This document shows, piece by piece, positions 1 to 6,463 of a stretch of 64,000 nt of DNA (the stretch's first letter is position 1; each line of letters starts with the position of its first letter). Below the pieces are notes generated by a model. It saw only the letters and a program-made list of their open reading frames with translations, was not told the origin of the DNA and searched no databases. The stretch covers positions 1,674,001-1,738,000 of the forward strand of contig NZ_JAUSWX010000001.1 of NCBI RefSeq assembly GCF_030815405.1. Reading direction: 5' to 3'. A program made the position numbers and the translations under genes. This stretch comes from Agromyces albus (lineage in GTDB: Bacteria; Actinomycetota; Actinomycetes; Actinomycetales; Microbacteriaceae).

Positions 1-14
1 ATGGGCGTTCCCCT

Positions 15-779
15 CTAGTTGCCGCCTGCCACGCGGATGTCGGCGCCCGACGTGTAGGACGCGTCGGGAGAGAAGAGGTACGCGACGGCTCCCGCGATCT
101 CGTGGGGCTCGCCCGGCCGGCGCATCGGAATGCGCGGCGCGCGTTCCTCGGGCGCGTTCGGGCGACCCGCGGCCGCATGGATCTCGGTGCGAGTGGTGCC
201 GGGCGACACGGTGTTGACCCGCACCCCGACCGGGCCGAACTCCTTCGCCGTGCCCGTCGTGAGCGCGTTGAGCGCGGCCTTGCTCATCGAGTAGGGGATG
301 TAGGTGTTCGGCGAACCCGTCGTCGCTGCGCCCGAGGAGATGTTCACGATCGAGCCGCCGGCGCCGCCGCGATCCGTCGCCATGTGCGCGATCGCAGCGC
401 GCGTGAGCACGATCGGCGCGAGCACGTTCACGCGGAACAGGAGCTCGGACTCCTCGATGGATGCGTCGAGGAATCCGCCGATCCGACCCGTGATCCCGGC
501 GTTGTTCACGAGACCAGTGATCGTCCCGAACTCGTCGATCGCCGTCGGCACGACCGTCGCGGCCACGTCGAGGTCGGCGAGGTCGACCTGCAGGAAGAAC
601 ACACGGGCACCGGATGCCTCGCACAGGCGTGCCACCTCATCGGCATCCGCCACCCTGTCCCGAAACGTCAGTACGAGGTCGTGTCCGTCGGCGGCCAGTC
701 GTTCGGCGATCGCCGCACCGATGCCGCGGCTCGCTCCCGTGATGATCGTGACCGGCCGTGACGAGGCATCCGTTTCCAT
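15..779 (-). CDS. SDR family NAD(P)-dependent oxidoreductase
   Basis: A short-chain dehydrogenase/reductase of 254 residues, the normal length for a classical SDR; a cytosolic NAD(P)-dependent oxidoreductase of unknown substrate. Seen: the nucleotide-binding TGASRGIG near residue 12, NNAG near residue 90, an active-site serine region (NISSG), then YSMSKAAL with the catalytic Y-x3-K pair, and the usual C-terminal SGADIRVAGG segment. The ATG at 779 is preferred to a longer frame reaching 950 because the SDR fold begins there and a TAGGCT -10-like hexamer (787-792) lies 7 nt upstream. That spacing suggests a leaderless transcript, divergent from the next gene. Confidence 0.88.
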   Translation of the reverse strand: METDASSRPVTIITGASRGIGAAIAERLAADGHDLVLTFRDRVADADEVARLCEASGARVFFLQVDLADLDVAATVVPTAIDEFGTITGLVNNAGITGRIGGFLDASIEESELLFRVNVLAPIVLTRAAIAHMATDRGGAGGSIVNISSGAATTGSPNTYIPYSMSKAALNALTTGTAKEFGPVGVRVNTVSPGTTRTEIHAAAGRPNAPEERAPRIPMRRPGEPHEIAGAVAYLFSPDASYTSGADIRVAGGN

Positions 780-846
780 GCCGGCAAGCCTAGGTGCCCA
801 CAGTCGCCTCTGGCGGGAACGCGCAGTACGGGCGTACCATCGTGCC

Positions 847-1176
847 ATGGCACGCGACGCGGCGAGCCGCCAAGAGGGCAACGCGTTCACGCACTTCTTC
901 GAGAGGGTGGATCGAGCGCTCTTCCCGATGTTCGGTCCGCCACCGATCACCGAGAGCGAGCCAGAGGAGCGTTCGCTCGATGAGCAGAGGTGTCCATTGT
1001 GTGGACACCCGATGTTCGAGCACTCGTTCGATCACTCCACGCCCAACACCGTGATGACGTGTCCCACCGACGAGCGCATTCCCGAGCGCGACGGAGCGGG
1101 ACCACTCAACGAGCTCGGCATGCCCGCAACCGGACGGCGCCTCGAGCGATACGAAGAGCGCGGCGAGCCGCGCTGA
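847..1176 (+). CDS. small hypothetical protein with a partial zinc-ribbon motif
   Basis: A 109-residue protein I cannot assign to a named family. It has a charged N-terminal half, then CPLCGH (C49, C52, H54) followed by a further Cys at 72. This would suit a single zinc site, but the motif is not a textbook zinc finger. No signal peptide or membrane segment is visible. The ATG at 847 is chosen because a TACCAT hexamer (835-840) sits 6 nt upstream, the spacing expected for a leaderless actinobacterial mRNA. The in-frame codons further upstream lie antisense to the divergent SDR gene. It could be a nucleic-acid or metal-binding accessory protein; that is a guess. Confidence 0.7.
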   Translation: MARDAASRQEGNAFTHFFERVDRALFPMFGPPPITESEPEERSLDEQRCPLCGHPMFEHSFDHSTPNTVMTCPTDERIPERDGAGPLNELGMPATGRRLERYEERGEPR

Positions 1177-1208
1177 GTCGCGAGAGTCGCCGGGGGAGTG
1201 GTGCTGGG

Positions 1209-1505
1209 TTACGCAGCGTACGGCGCGTAGTCGATCTCGAGGAACTCCTCGACCTCGGGCACCCATCGTGCGGCGACGAAGGCGACATGATCGGGATGCT
1301 CGTTGTACGACGCGTACGCAGCGGCATCGGAGAACTCCATTGAGAATCCGAACGTGAAGTCGTTCTTCGCGCTCACCTGGTGGAGCTGCTCGAATCGCTC
1401 GACACCCGGAATGCCGGCGAGCACCTGCGCGGTCTCGAGGAACGATCGTTCTGCTTCGGAACCCGAGGGGTGACGCAGACGGAACGCGACGGTGTGACGG
1501 ATCAT
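1209..1505 (-). CDS. Dabb (stress-responsive A/B barrel) family protein
   Basis: A 98-residue single-domain protein that fits the Dabb dimeric alpha/beta-barrel family in length and pattern. It starts with the typical IRHTVAFRL strand, has a central FTFGFSMEF strand, then the AAYASYNEHPDHVAF helix and a short acidic C-terminus ending EIDYAPYAA. Such proteins form dimers with a ferredoxin-like fold and are often of unknown or small-molecule-binding function in the cytoplasm. The gene stands alone, divergent from the helicase remnant that begins about 50 bp from its start codon. Family assignment is firm; no specific role can be inferred. Confidence 0.85.
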   Translation of the reverse strand: MIRHTVAFRLRHPSGSEAERSFLETAQVLAGIPGVERFEQLHQVSAKNDFTFGFSMEFSDAAAYASYNEHPDHVAFVAARWVPEVEEFLEIDYAPYAA

Positions 1506-1552
1506 CGCTCCACCCTATGGGCGAGAGACACGAGGGCAGCCGATCGCCGTGT

Positions 1553-2079
1553 CAGATGCTGTTGCGCCGCTGCCCCTCGCGAAGCTTCACCATCGTGGGG
1601 ACCGCGCCCAAGCGAGACACGGGTTCCACGAGTCGTGGCAGGAACGGCTCGAGGGGGTCGGGTTCCACCACATCAACCTGGCCTCGTTGAGCATCAACTA
1701 CCGGACGCCGGAAGAGGTGATGGCGCAAGCAGAGCCCGTCATCCGGGCCGTCCTGCCGGACGCCAACGTGCCGACTTCCATACACCGCAGCGGCATCCCC
1801 ATCGTGCGCGGATCGACTTCGGACCTGGACTCGATCCTCGGAACATGGCTCGCCGCACACGCCGACGGCATCGCCTGCGTCATCGGCGATCCGACATTCG
1901 AGGGGACATCCCGGATCCGTTCTCTGACGCCGGAATTGTCAAAGGGACTCGAGTTCGACCTGGTCGTCCTCATCGACCCTGATGCGTTCGGCAACGGCAT
2001 CGAAGGAGCCGTCGACCGCTATGTCGCGATGACCCGGGCAACGCAGCAGCTCGTCATTCTCACGACGTTGCATCGGTGA
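1553..2079 (+). pseudogene. 3' remnant of a HelD/HelR-type RNA polymerase-recycling helicase, frameshifted
   Basis: Only the last quarter of a UvrD-like HelD/HelR gene survives; family members are about 700 residues. From 1556 one frame reads MLLRRCPSRSFTIVG. At about 1598-1600 the reading must move one frame to continue as GDRAQARHGFHESWQERL. This is most simply explained by loss of one base in a Gly codon. The rest continues uninterrupted through SINYRTPEEVMAQAEPVIRA, the KGLEFDLVVLIDP motif V-like segment and the TRATQQLVIL motif VI-like end. The ATPase Walker A region and RNAP-binding arms are absent. HelR proteins dislodge stalled RNA polymerase and can protect against rifamycins; this copy can do neither. 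Confidence 0.85.
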
Positions 2080-2113
2080 CAGGGACCGGAGCACAACGCC
2101 GTCTTCCGTCTCG

Positions 2114-2506
2114 TCAGGAGGCGGCCATGCTCGCGATCTGGATGAGGTTGCCGCACGTGTCGTCGAAGACCGCGGTCGTCATGGGACCCATCGCGGTCGG
2201 CGGTTGCGTGAACTCGACGCCCGCGGCAACGAGGCGCGCGTGCTCGGCCTCGACGTCGTCAACAGCGAACGAGGTGAACGGGATGCCATCGGCGACGAGC
2301 GCCTGCTTGAACGGCCCCGCTGCCGGGTGTTCGTCGGGCTCGAGCACGAGCTCGACGCCGTCGGGATCGTCGGGAGAAACGACGGTGAGCCAGCGGGCCT
2401 CGCCGGCCGCGAAATCGGTCTTCTTCTCGAACCCGAGCACGTCGGTGTAGAAGTCGAGAGCCTTGGCCTGGTCGTCGACGAGCACGCTCGTGAGGTTGAT
2501 GCGCAT
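2114..2506 (-). CDS. VOC (glyoxalase/bleomycin-resistance) family protein
   Basis: A 130-residue vicinal-oxygen-chelate fold protein with two beta-alpha-beta3 modules. It begins MRINLTSVLVDDQAKALDFY, has FKQALVADGIPFTSFAVDD in the middle and ends with an FDDTCGNLIQI strand that carries typical metal-site neighbours. VOC proteins are small cytosolic metalloenzymes or binding proteins (glyoxalases, dioxygenases, drug-binding proteins); the substrate here is unknown. The ATG at 2506 follows a CAGGAGTGAC ribosome-binding sequence. It lies only 2 bp after the stop of the upstream ArsR regulator, so the two form an operon controlled by the promoter at 2827-2856. Confidence 0.88.
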   Translation of the reverse strand: MRINLTSVLVDDQAKALDFYTDVLGFEKKTDFAAGEARWLTVVSPDDPDGVELVLEPDEHPAAGPFKQALVADGIPFTSFAVDDVEAEHARLVAAGVEFTQPPTAMGPMTTAVFDDTCGNLIQIASMAAS

Positions 2507-2508
2507 GG

Positions 2509-2820
2509 TCACTCCTGTTCTTGGTCGGTCATCTGGTCGTCGGATGTCACGAGCGGCCGGAACCACTCGTCCCACGTGGCGCGCAGCGGTGCGCGATCGA
2601 GGGAGTGGAGGCGGTACCTGCCCTCGCGTCGTATTGTCACGAGCCCGGCCTGCTCGAGCACATCGAGGTGCTTCGCGACGGCCTGCCGTGAGACCTCGAG
2701 CCCGTGCCGCGACATGAGTCGTACGCACAGTTCGAAGAGCGTCTGCTCATCGCGCTCGGCGAGCTCCTCGACGAGGATTCGCCTCGTCGGGTCGGAGATT
2801 GCCTTGAATACCGGATCCAC
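2509..2820 (-). CDS. ArsR/SmtB-family HTH repressor, autoregulated
   Basis: A 103-residue winged-helix regulator of the ArsR family. It starts VDPVFKAISDPTRRILVEEL, the hallmark ArsR N-terminus, followed by the recognition region LEVSRQAVAKHLDVLEQAGLV and the wing VTIRREGRYRLHSLD. It has no CxC metal-sensing motif, so it belongs to the non-metal SdpR-like branch often paired with SRPBCC or VOC genes. The GTG start at 2820 is chosen because the -10 hexamer is only 6 nt upstream and the family begins here. It is followed at 2 bp by a VOC gene, which it presumably co-regulates with itself. Confidence 0.87.
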   Translation of the reverse strand: MDPVFKAISDPTRRILVEELAERDEQTLFELCVRLMSRHGLEVSRQAVAKHLDVLEQAGLVTIRREGRYRLHSLDRAPLRATWDEWFRPLVTSDDQMTDQEQE

Positions 2821-2826
2821 ATGACC

Positions 2827-2856
2827 ACTATAGGTAACCACGTGGTTACCTGTCGA
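2827..2856 (-). promoter_or_regulatory. ArsR promoter with a perfect palindromic operator filling the spacer
   Basis: Read on the minus strand: a -35 TCGACA (2851-2856), an exact 18-bp spacer (2833-2850) and a -10 TATAGT (2827-2832). The spacer is itself a perfect inverted repeat, extended by one more base pair on each side to AGGTAACCACGTGGTTACCT (2832-2851). The repressor start codon lies 6 nt after the -10, so the mRNA is probably leaderless. A dimeric repressor on this site would block both promoter elements, giving autoregulation of the ArsR-VOC operon. Confidence 0.8.
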
Positions 2857-2887
2857 GGGACGAGCCAACCGAATCGGGGGAGTGGCG

Positions 2888-3325
2888 TCAGTTCTTCTTC
2901 AGCTCCTCGGCGAGCATCACGAGGATGCCACTGGGACCGCGGACGTACGTGAGTTTATAGACGTCTTCATAGGTCGCCACGCCGCGAAGCGGACGGTATC
3001 CGTGCCTCGCGACGACCTCAAGGGCTTCGTCGATGTCGTCGACTGAGAAGGCAACGCGGTGCATGCCAATCTCGTTGGGCCGAGTGGGCTCCGACTCGAT
3101 CGCCTCGGGGTGGATGTACTCGAAGAGCTCAAGGCGACCATGGCCGTCTGGCGTCTGGAGCATCGCAATCTTGGCGTGGTTGCCATCAAGGCCGACGGCA
3201 GTGTCGGTCCACTCACCACTGACCGTGTCACGGCCGACGACCGTGAGACCGAGGTCGGTGAAAAAGGAGATCGTTGCTTCGAGGTCGCGAACGGCGATGC
3301 CGACGTTCTCAAGTTTGATGGCCAT
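2888..3325 (-). CDS. VOC family protein (methylmalonyl-CoA epimerase/glyoxalase-like)
   Basis: A 145-residue VOC-fold protein. It starts MAIKLENVGIAVRDLEATISFF, continues DGHGRLELFEYIHPE and MHRVAFSVDDIDEALEVV, and ends GPSGILVMLAEELKK. The pattern of candidate metal ligands (a residue in the first strand, E in LELFEY, H in MHRVAF, E near the end) is that of glyoxalase-like enzymes; the substrate is not determinable. The ATG at 3325 matches the family start. It is on the same strand as the ArsR-VOC operon but separated by its promoter, and it lies downstream of the MBL hydrolase gene. Confidence 0.86.
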   Translation of the reverse strand: MAIKLENVGIAVRDLEATISFFTDLGLTVVGRDTVSGEWTDTAVGLDGNHAKIAMLQTPDGHGRLELFEYIHPEAIESEPTRPNEIGMHRVAFSVDDIDEALEVVARHGYRPLRGVATYEDVYKLTYVRGPSGILVMLAEELKKN

Positions 3326-3473
3326 GCGTTGCATGCTACCGAGCCGAGCCGAACCGATTCGCTGCGGTTTGGGCACCTTGGCCGGGCACTTTGTGGGCGG
3401 CTCAAACAGGAATCCGGTTCCGCTGGGCGTCCGGAAATTTCAGCGGCTCGACGAGCGTCGCGGTGGATGACCG

Positions 3474-4295
3474 CTATGCGGGCGTCTCGTTCTGCTCTCT
3501 CTCGGCGAGCCGATGGAGTTGCCATCTGTGCACGTCGGGCAGCCAATCCAATGGGGCAGATGGACCGACCCGCGGGTCGTCGGGAACACCGCCGTCTCGC
3601 AGGTCCTCCACGTACGCGCGATCCAGTTTGATTCGTGCTCGTAGCTGCTCAGCTCCGCCGACCGAGCCGTGACCGGGGATGACGGCATGAACATGGTCGG
3701 CCACACCATCGAACAGCCGCAACGCGGCGAGGTAGTCCTCGATCGGATTCGCGGCCTCGAGATCGAGGAACGGCATCAGGATGTCAGACAGCATGTCGCC
3801 GGCGACGAGGACACCGCGCTCCTCGATCAACAGGGCCGCGTGGCCTGGGGCATGGGCCTGATGCTCGATGATCCTTACTTCGGGGCCATCCCAAGGGATC
3901 TGCGCAGCTTCGGTGGACAGACCGGTAATGAGACCGAGCAGCTCCATTGGGATCTCCTCGGCGTACTCCGGCGGGAGCCCCTCGGCTACGCGGTCCTTCC
4001 AGTCCGCGTTCGACAGCAGATCTTGGAGAGAGGCCGCGCAGCGGGCTGTACCGTAACGGTGCGCGTCGCCGAAGTTCGCGTGCCAGAGCACGTGGTCCCA
4101 ATCAGAATGCGTCGAGAAGCCTGCCACGACGGGCTGGCCCAGCTCACGAAGGTCGTTCGCGAGGGCGGCCATTTCGTCGCTCGTTATGCCGGGGTCGATG
4201 AGCAACACGCCGTCCCGGCCCTGCACCACAACGGAATTACTCTGGATGAACTCGCTCTCGTGAACGAGCACGCCCTCAGCGACTTGCTTCAGCAT
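3474..4295 (-). CDS. MBL-fold metallo-hydrolase
   Basis: A 273-residue metallo-beta-lactamase-fold protein. The defining zinc motif reads HSDWDH (residues about 62-67), so the usual H-x-H-x-D-H is changed to H-S-D-W-D-H. Further metal-site residues are seen in HAPGHAALL, AGDMLSD and VIPGHGSVGG. No signal peptide, so probably cytosolic. The function within the family (lactonase, thioesterase, other hydrolase) cannot be told. The ATG at 4295 follows a GGAAGG ribosome-binding site. The promoter region carries a perfect 16-bp palindrome at 4352-4367, which suggests control by a TetR-type repressor not encoded next to it. Confidence 0.85.
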   Translation of the reverse strand: MLKQVAEGVLVHESEFIQSNSVVVQGRDGVLLIDPGITSDEMAALANDLRELGQPVVAGFSTHSDWDHVLWHANFGDAHRYGTARCAASLQDLLSNADWKDRVAEGLPPEYAEEIPMELLGLITGLSTEAAQIPWDGPEVRIIEHQAHAPGHAALLIEERGVLVAGDMLSDILMPFLDLEAANPIEDYLAALRLFDGVADHVHAVIPGHGSVGGAEQLRARIKLDRAYVEDLRDGGVPDDPRVGPSAPLDWLPDVHRWQLHRLAEREQNETPA

Positions 4296-4351
4296 GAAAT
4301 GCCTTCCGCTTGTGGTCTCATCCGCTTGTCGAGACCGTATTGGCTGACGGT

Positions 4352-4367
4352 AGTGCTTGCAAGCACT
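4352..4367. promoter_or_regulatory. perfect 16-bp palindrome, TetR-like operator for the MBL gene
   Basis: AGTGCTTGCAAGCACT is a perfect inverted repeat 57 bp upstream of the MBL-hydrolase start. On the minus strand its TTGCAA core can serve as a -35, followed by a 17-bp spacer and TACGGT (4334-4339) as a weak -10. The operator therefore overlaps the promoter. The shape and composition resemble operators of TetR-family repressors; no such regulator lies in this window. Confidence 0.6.
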
Positions 4368-4381
4368 TTGGGCGAAGCGGT

Positions 4382-4421
4382 TGAGCCCACCACCCGGTCA
4401 CCGCGTTCGTCGGTGGGCTCA
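4382..4421. terminator. inverted repeat, possible transcription terminator
   Basis: Ten-base perfect arms TGAGCCCACC (4382-4391) and GGTGGGCTCA (4412-4421) enclose a 20-nt loop. The hairpin lies downstream of the decayed pentapeptide gene and upstream of the MBL promoter, both on the minus strand. It most likely terminates transcripts of the decayed gene. There is no T-tract, as is common in actinobacteria. Confidence 0.5.
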
Positions 4422-4476
4422 GGGGAGACGCCCTAACAGGCCCGTTCGAGCAAACGGACATAATGTGCATTATCGG

Positions 4477-4749
4477 CTATAAGGCCGATGCGTGTTCCTT
4501 CAGGATGCTGAAGTCGCAGCTGTCGAAACGCAGCCGACGAGCTTGCAGCCGGTGAAGGTCGCGTCGAAGAAGTTGCAGCTGCGGAAGGTGCAGTTCACGA
4601 ACGCGGTGGATTCGTGATTTGGAGATGTTGAACTTCACATTGACGAAGACGCAGTTGGTGAAGGTCGCGCCGGAACTCGATGCCTCGGTGAGGTCGATGT
4701 CGACGAATCGCACGTCGGAGTACTCCGCACCGTCGAACTCGCGGGCGTA
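4477..4749 (-). pseudogene. decayed pentapeptide-repeat protein gene (two frameshifts)
   Basis: Pentapeptide-repeat sequence is visible but split over two frames. One frame reads VRFVDIDLTEASSSGATFTN and CVFVNVKFNI. The next frame carries AFVNCTFRSCNFFDATFTGC (shift near 4615-4630), and the first frame resumes with LRFDSCDFSIL (shift near 4528-4540) before a stop at 4477. An in-frame TGA at about 4750 cuts the upstream side, and the long repeat array normal for such proteins is missing on the C-terminal side. Intact relatives form right-handed beta-helices of mostly unknown function, some protecting gyrase. This copy is not functional. Confidence 0.75.
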
Positions 4750-5122
4750 TCAATCCTCGTCGCTGATCGTCGACGTGGTCTAAGAGGAAGGCGCACCGCC
4801 ACGTCGTTCTGACATGCGCTCACCCAAGCACCAGCCGCCGACGTGGTGGCCTTCGTCATCCGAGACAAGGTCGAGCACACGCACGGTGATGTCCTGGTAG
4901 ACGTTGAACCCACGTCGATCCGATTGGTTGAACCAATCGGCACCGGTTGGTGTCCTCGCCGCTCTCGCCGAGTTGAAGCGTGAAGTGTAGCACAGCTCGC
5001 ACGACCATGCAGCCTCCTACGGCAGTCCGGGGTGCGTGATAGGTGTGGTGTTTATACCCAAATCGACGACAGCGACGTTCCGGCCGAGCTGACTGACCGT
5101 GCGTCGTGGAGGAGAAATCATC
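4750..5122. other. 373-bp non-coding stretch with a possible decayed coding fragment on the minus strand
   Basis: No intact gene is seen here. On the minus strand between about 4975 and 4775 one frame reads ADWFNQSDRRGFNVYQDITV then RVLDLVSDDEGHHVGGWCLG, ending at a TAG near 4783. It has coding-like third-position bias but no start codon or ribosome-binding site, and I do not recognise the family. The right-hand part (5053-5058) has TATACC, a possible -10 for the repeat-protein/protease operon that follows. A strong ribosome-binding site GGAGGAG occurs at 5108-5113. Confidence 0.4.
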
Positions 5123-6463
5123 ATGGACGAGAAAAAGCGTGAGCCCCTCACGCCCGCAGAACTGGCCGACGAGGGCATCGTAGCCCTGCCAGACAAGGAA
5201 GTCGTCTCGATCCTGGACCTCGCCGCCGACATCGACCTGGCCATCGACGGCGCGGCGCCCATCGACCTGGCCGTGGCCCTCAATGCCAACGTCGTGGCGC
5301 CGATCGATGCAGCTGTCAGCGCCAACCTGCTTGCCGACGGCTCGACCGCCCAAGCGATGGCCGACCAGGGTGTGCAGATCACTCAGACGGTCGCCGCCGA
5401 CGCGACAGCGACCGCGCTGCAGGACAGCACCATCGACCAGAGCGACACCGTCGTGGGCGGTGCGGTCCCCGCGGAGGGCGTCGGCGAGGCATCCACGCTG
5501 ATGGCGCCCACCGAGCTCGCCGCTGCGTCTGCCGCGCCCGTGGACGGCAGCGTCGTGATCGACTCGGCCGGCAACATCATCGGCACGCTGGATACCGCGG
5601 CCGGCAACGTGGTGGCCCCTGACGGTTCGATCCTGGGCACGCTGAACGAGACGACAGGTGTCGTTCTCGACTCGGCGGGCAACCTGATCGGAACGGTCAC
5701 CGACCTCGTCGATGGTGCCACCGTGGTTGGCTTGAACGGCAACGTCCTCGGCATCCTGGATGCGGCTACCGGCAACGTGCTCGACGCCACCGGCAACGTC
5801 GTGGGTGTGCTGGACCCGCTCACCGGCCAGGTGCTCGACACGGTCGGGAATGTGCTGGGCACGGTGACCGACTTCCTGGACGGCACCACCGTCCTGGACT
5901 CCGCTGGCAACGTGATCGGCATCCTCGACGGTGCGACCGGCAACGTGGTCAACTCGCTGGGCAACGTCATCGGTGTGCTGAACCCGATCACCGGCCAAGT
6001 CCTGGACGCGGCGGGGAACATCCTTGGAACGATCGGCGAGGTGGTCGACGACGTCACCGACGCACTGACGAGGCTCAACACTGGCGACTTGCTCAAGGGC
6101 GACCTGCTCAACGTCGACGTCAACGTCGACCTGGACGCCGATCTGGCAGCGCCGATCAACGGCGCCATCGCGGCGAACGCCAACGTCGCGGCGCCCATCG
6201 ATGCGTCGGTGGCTGCGAACATCCTGTCGGAGAACTCGGAAGCGACCGCGATCGCGCAGCAAACCGCCATCATCACGCAGAGCATCACCGGGAACGCGGA
6301 CGGCCTCTCCGACCAGATCTCCGACATCGACCAGTCGTCGCTGGAGCCGGTCGACACCGATACCGCGTCGACCGACGATCCCGCCATCGCCAGTGCACCG
6401 GTGGCGCAGGAGCCGGCCCCTGCCGCCGAGACGGTCGACCCGGCTGACGACACCACGCCGTGA
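5123..6463 (+). CDS. 18-residue-repeat protein, presumed partner or substrate of the M50 protease
   Basis: A 446-residue acidic protein with no signal peptide and no membrane segment. Residues about 144-308 hold nine or ten tandem repeats of roughly 18 residues with the form VLDSAGNVIGxLDxxTGN, likely beta-strand rich. They are flanked by two copies of a related module: ANVVAPIDAAVSANLLADGS followed by ITQ near residues 55-95, and ANVAAPIDASVAANILSENS followed by ITQSI near 350-390. The acidic N-terminus (MDEKKREPLTPAELADEGIV) could act as a leader. The ATG at 5123 follows GGAGGAG. Its stop overlaps the GTG of the next gene by 4 bp (GTGA), so the two are translationally coupled. I know no function for it; substrate or structural partner of the neighbour is inference. 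Confidence 0.8.
   Translation: MDEKKREPLTPAELADEGIVALPDKEVVSILDLAADIDLAIDGAAPIDLAVALNANVVAPIDAAVSANLLADGSTAQAMADQGVQITQTVAADATATALQDSTIDQSDTVVGGAVPAEGVGEASTLMAPTELAAASAAPVDGSVVIDSAGNIIGTLDTAAGNVVAPDGSILGTLNETTGVVLDSAGNLIGTVTDLVDGATVVGLNGNVLGILDAATGNVLDATGNVVGVLDPLTGQVLDTVGNVLGTVTDFLDGTTVLDSAGNVIGILDGATGNVVNSLGNVIGVLNPITGQVLDAAGNILGTIGEVVDDVTDALTRLNTGDLLKGDLLNVDVNVDLDADLAAPINGAIAANANVAAPIDASVAANILSENSEATAIAQQTAIITQSITGNADGLSDQISDIDQSSLEPVDTDTASTDDPAIASAPVAQEPAPAAETVDPADDTTP

Noticed and set aside
5551..6050. CRISPR-like or minisatellite appearance of the repeats in the repeat-protein gene
   Set aside because: The repeats are conserved at protein level with varied codons and no unique spacers, so they are coding repeats.
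4856..6262. A 468-codon frame antisense to the repeat protein
   Set aside because: Mirror of the repeat DNA (repeated VDHVAGR-like units). No ribosome-binding site, and the sense frame has GGAGGAG and coupling to the next gene.
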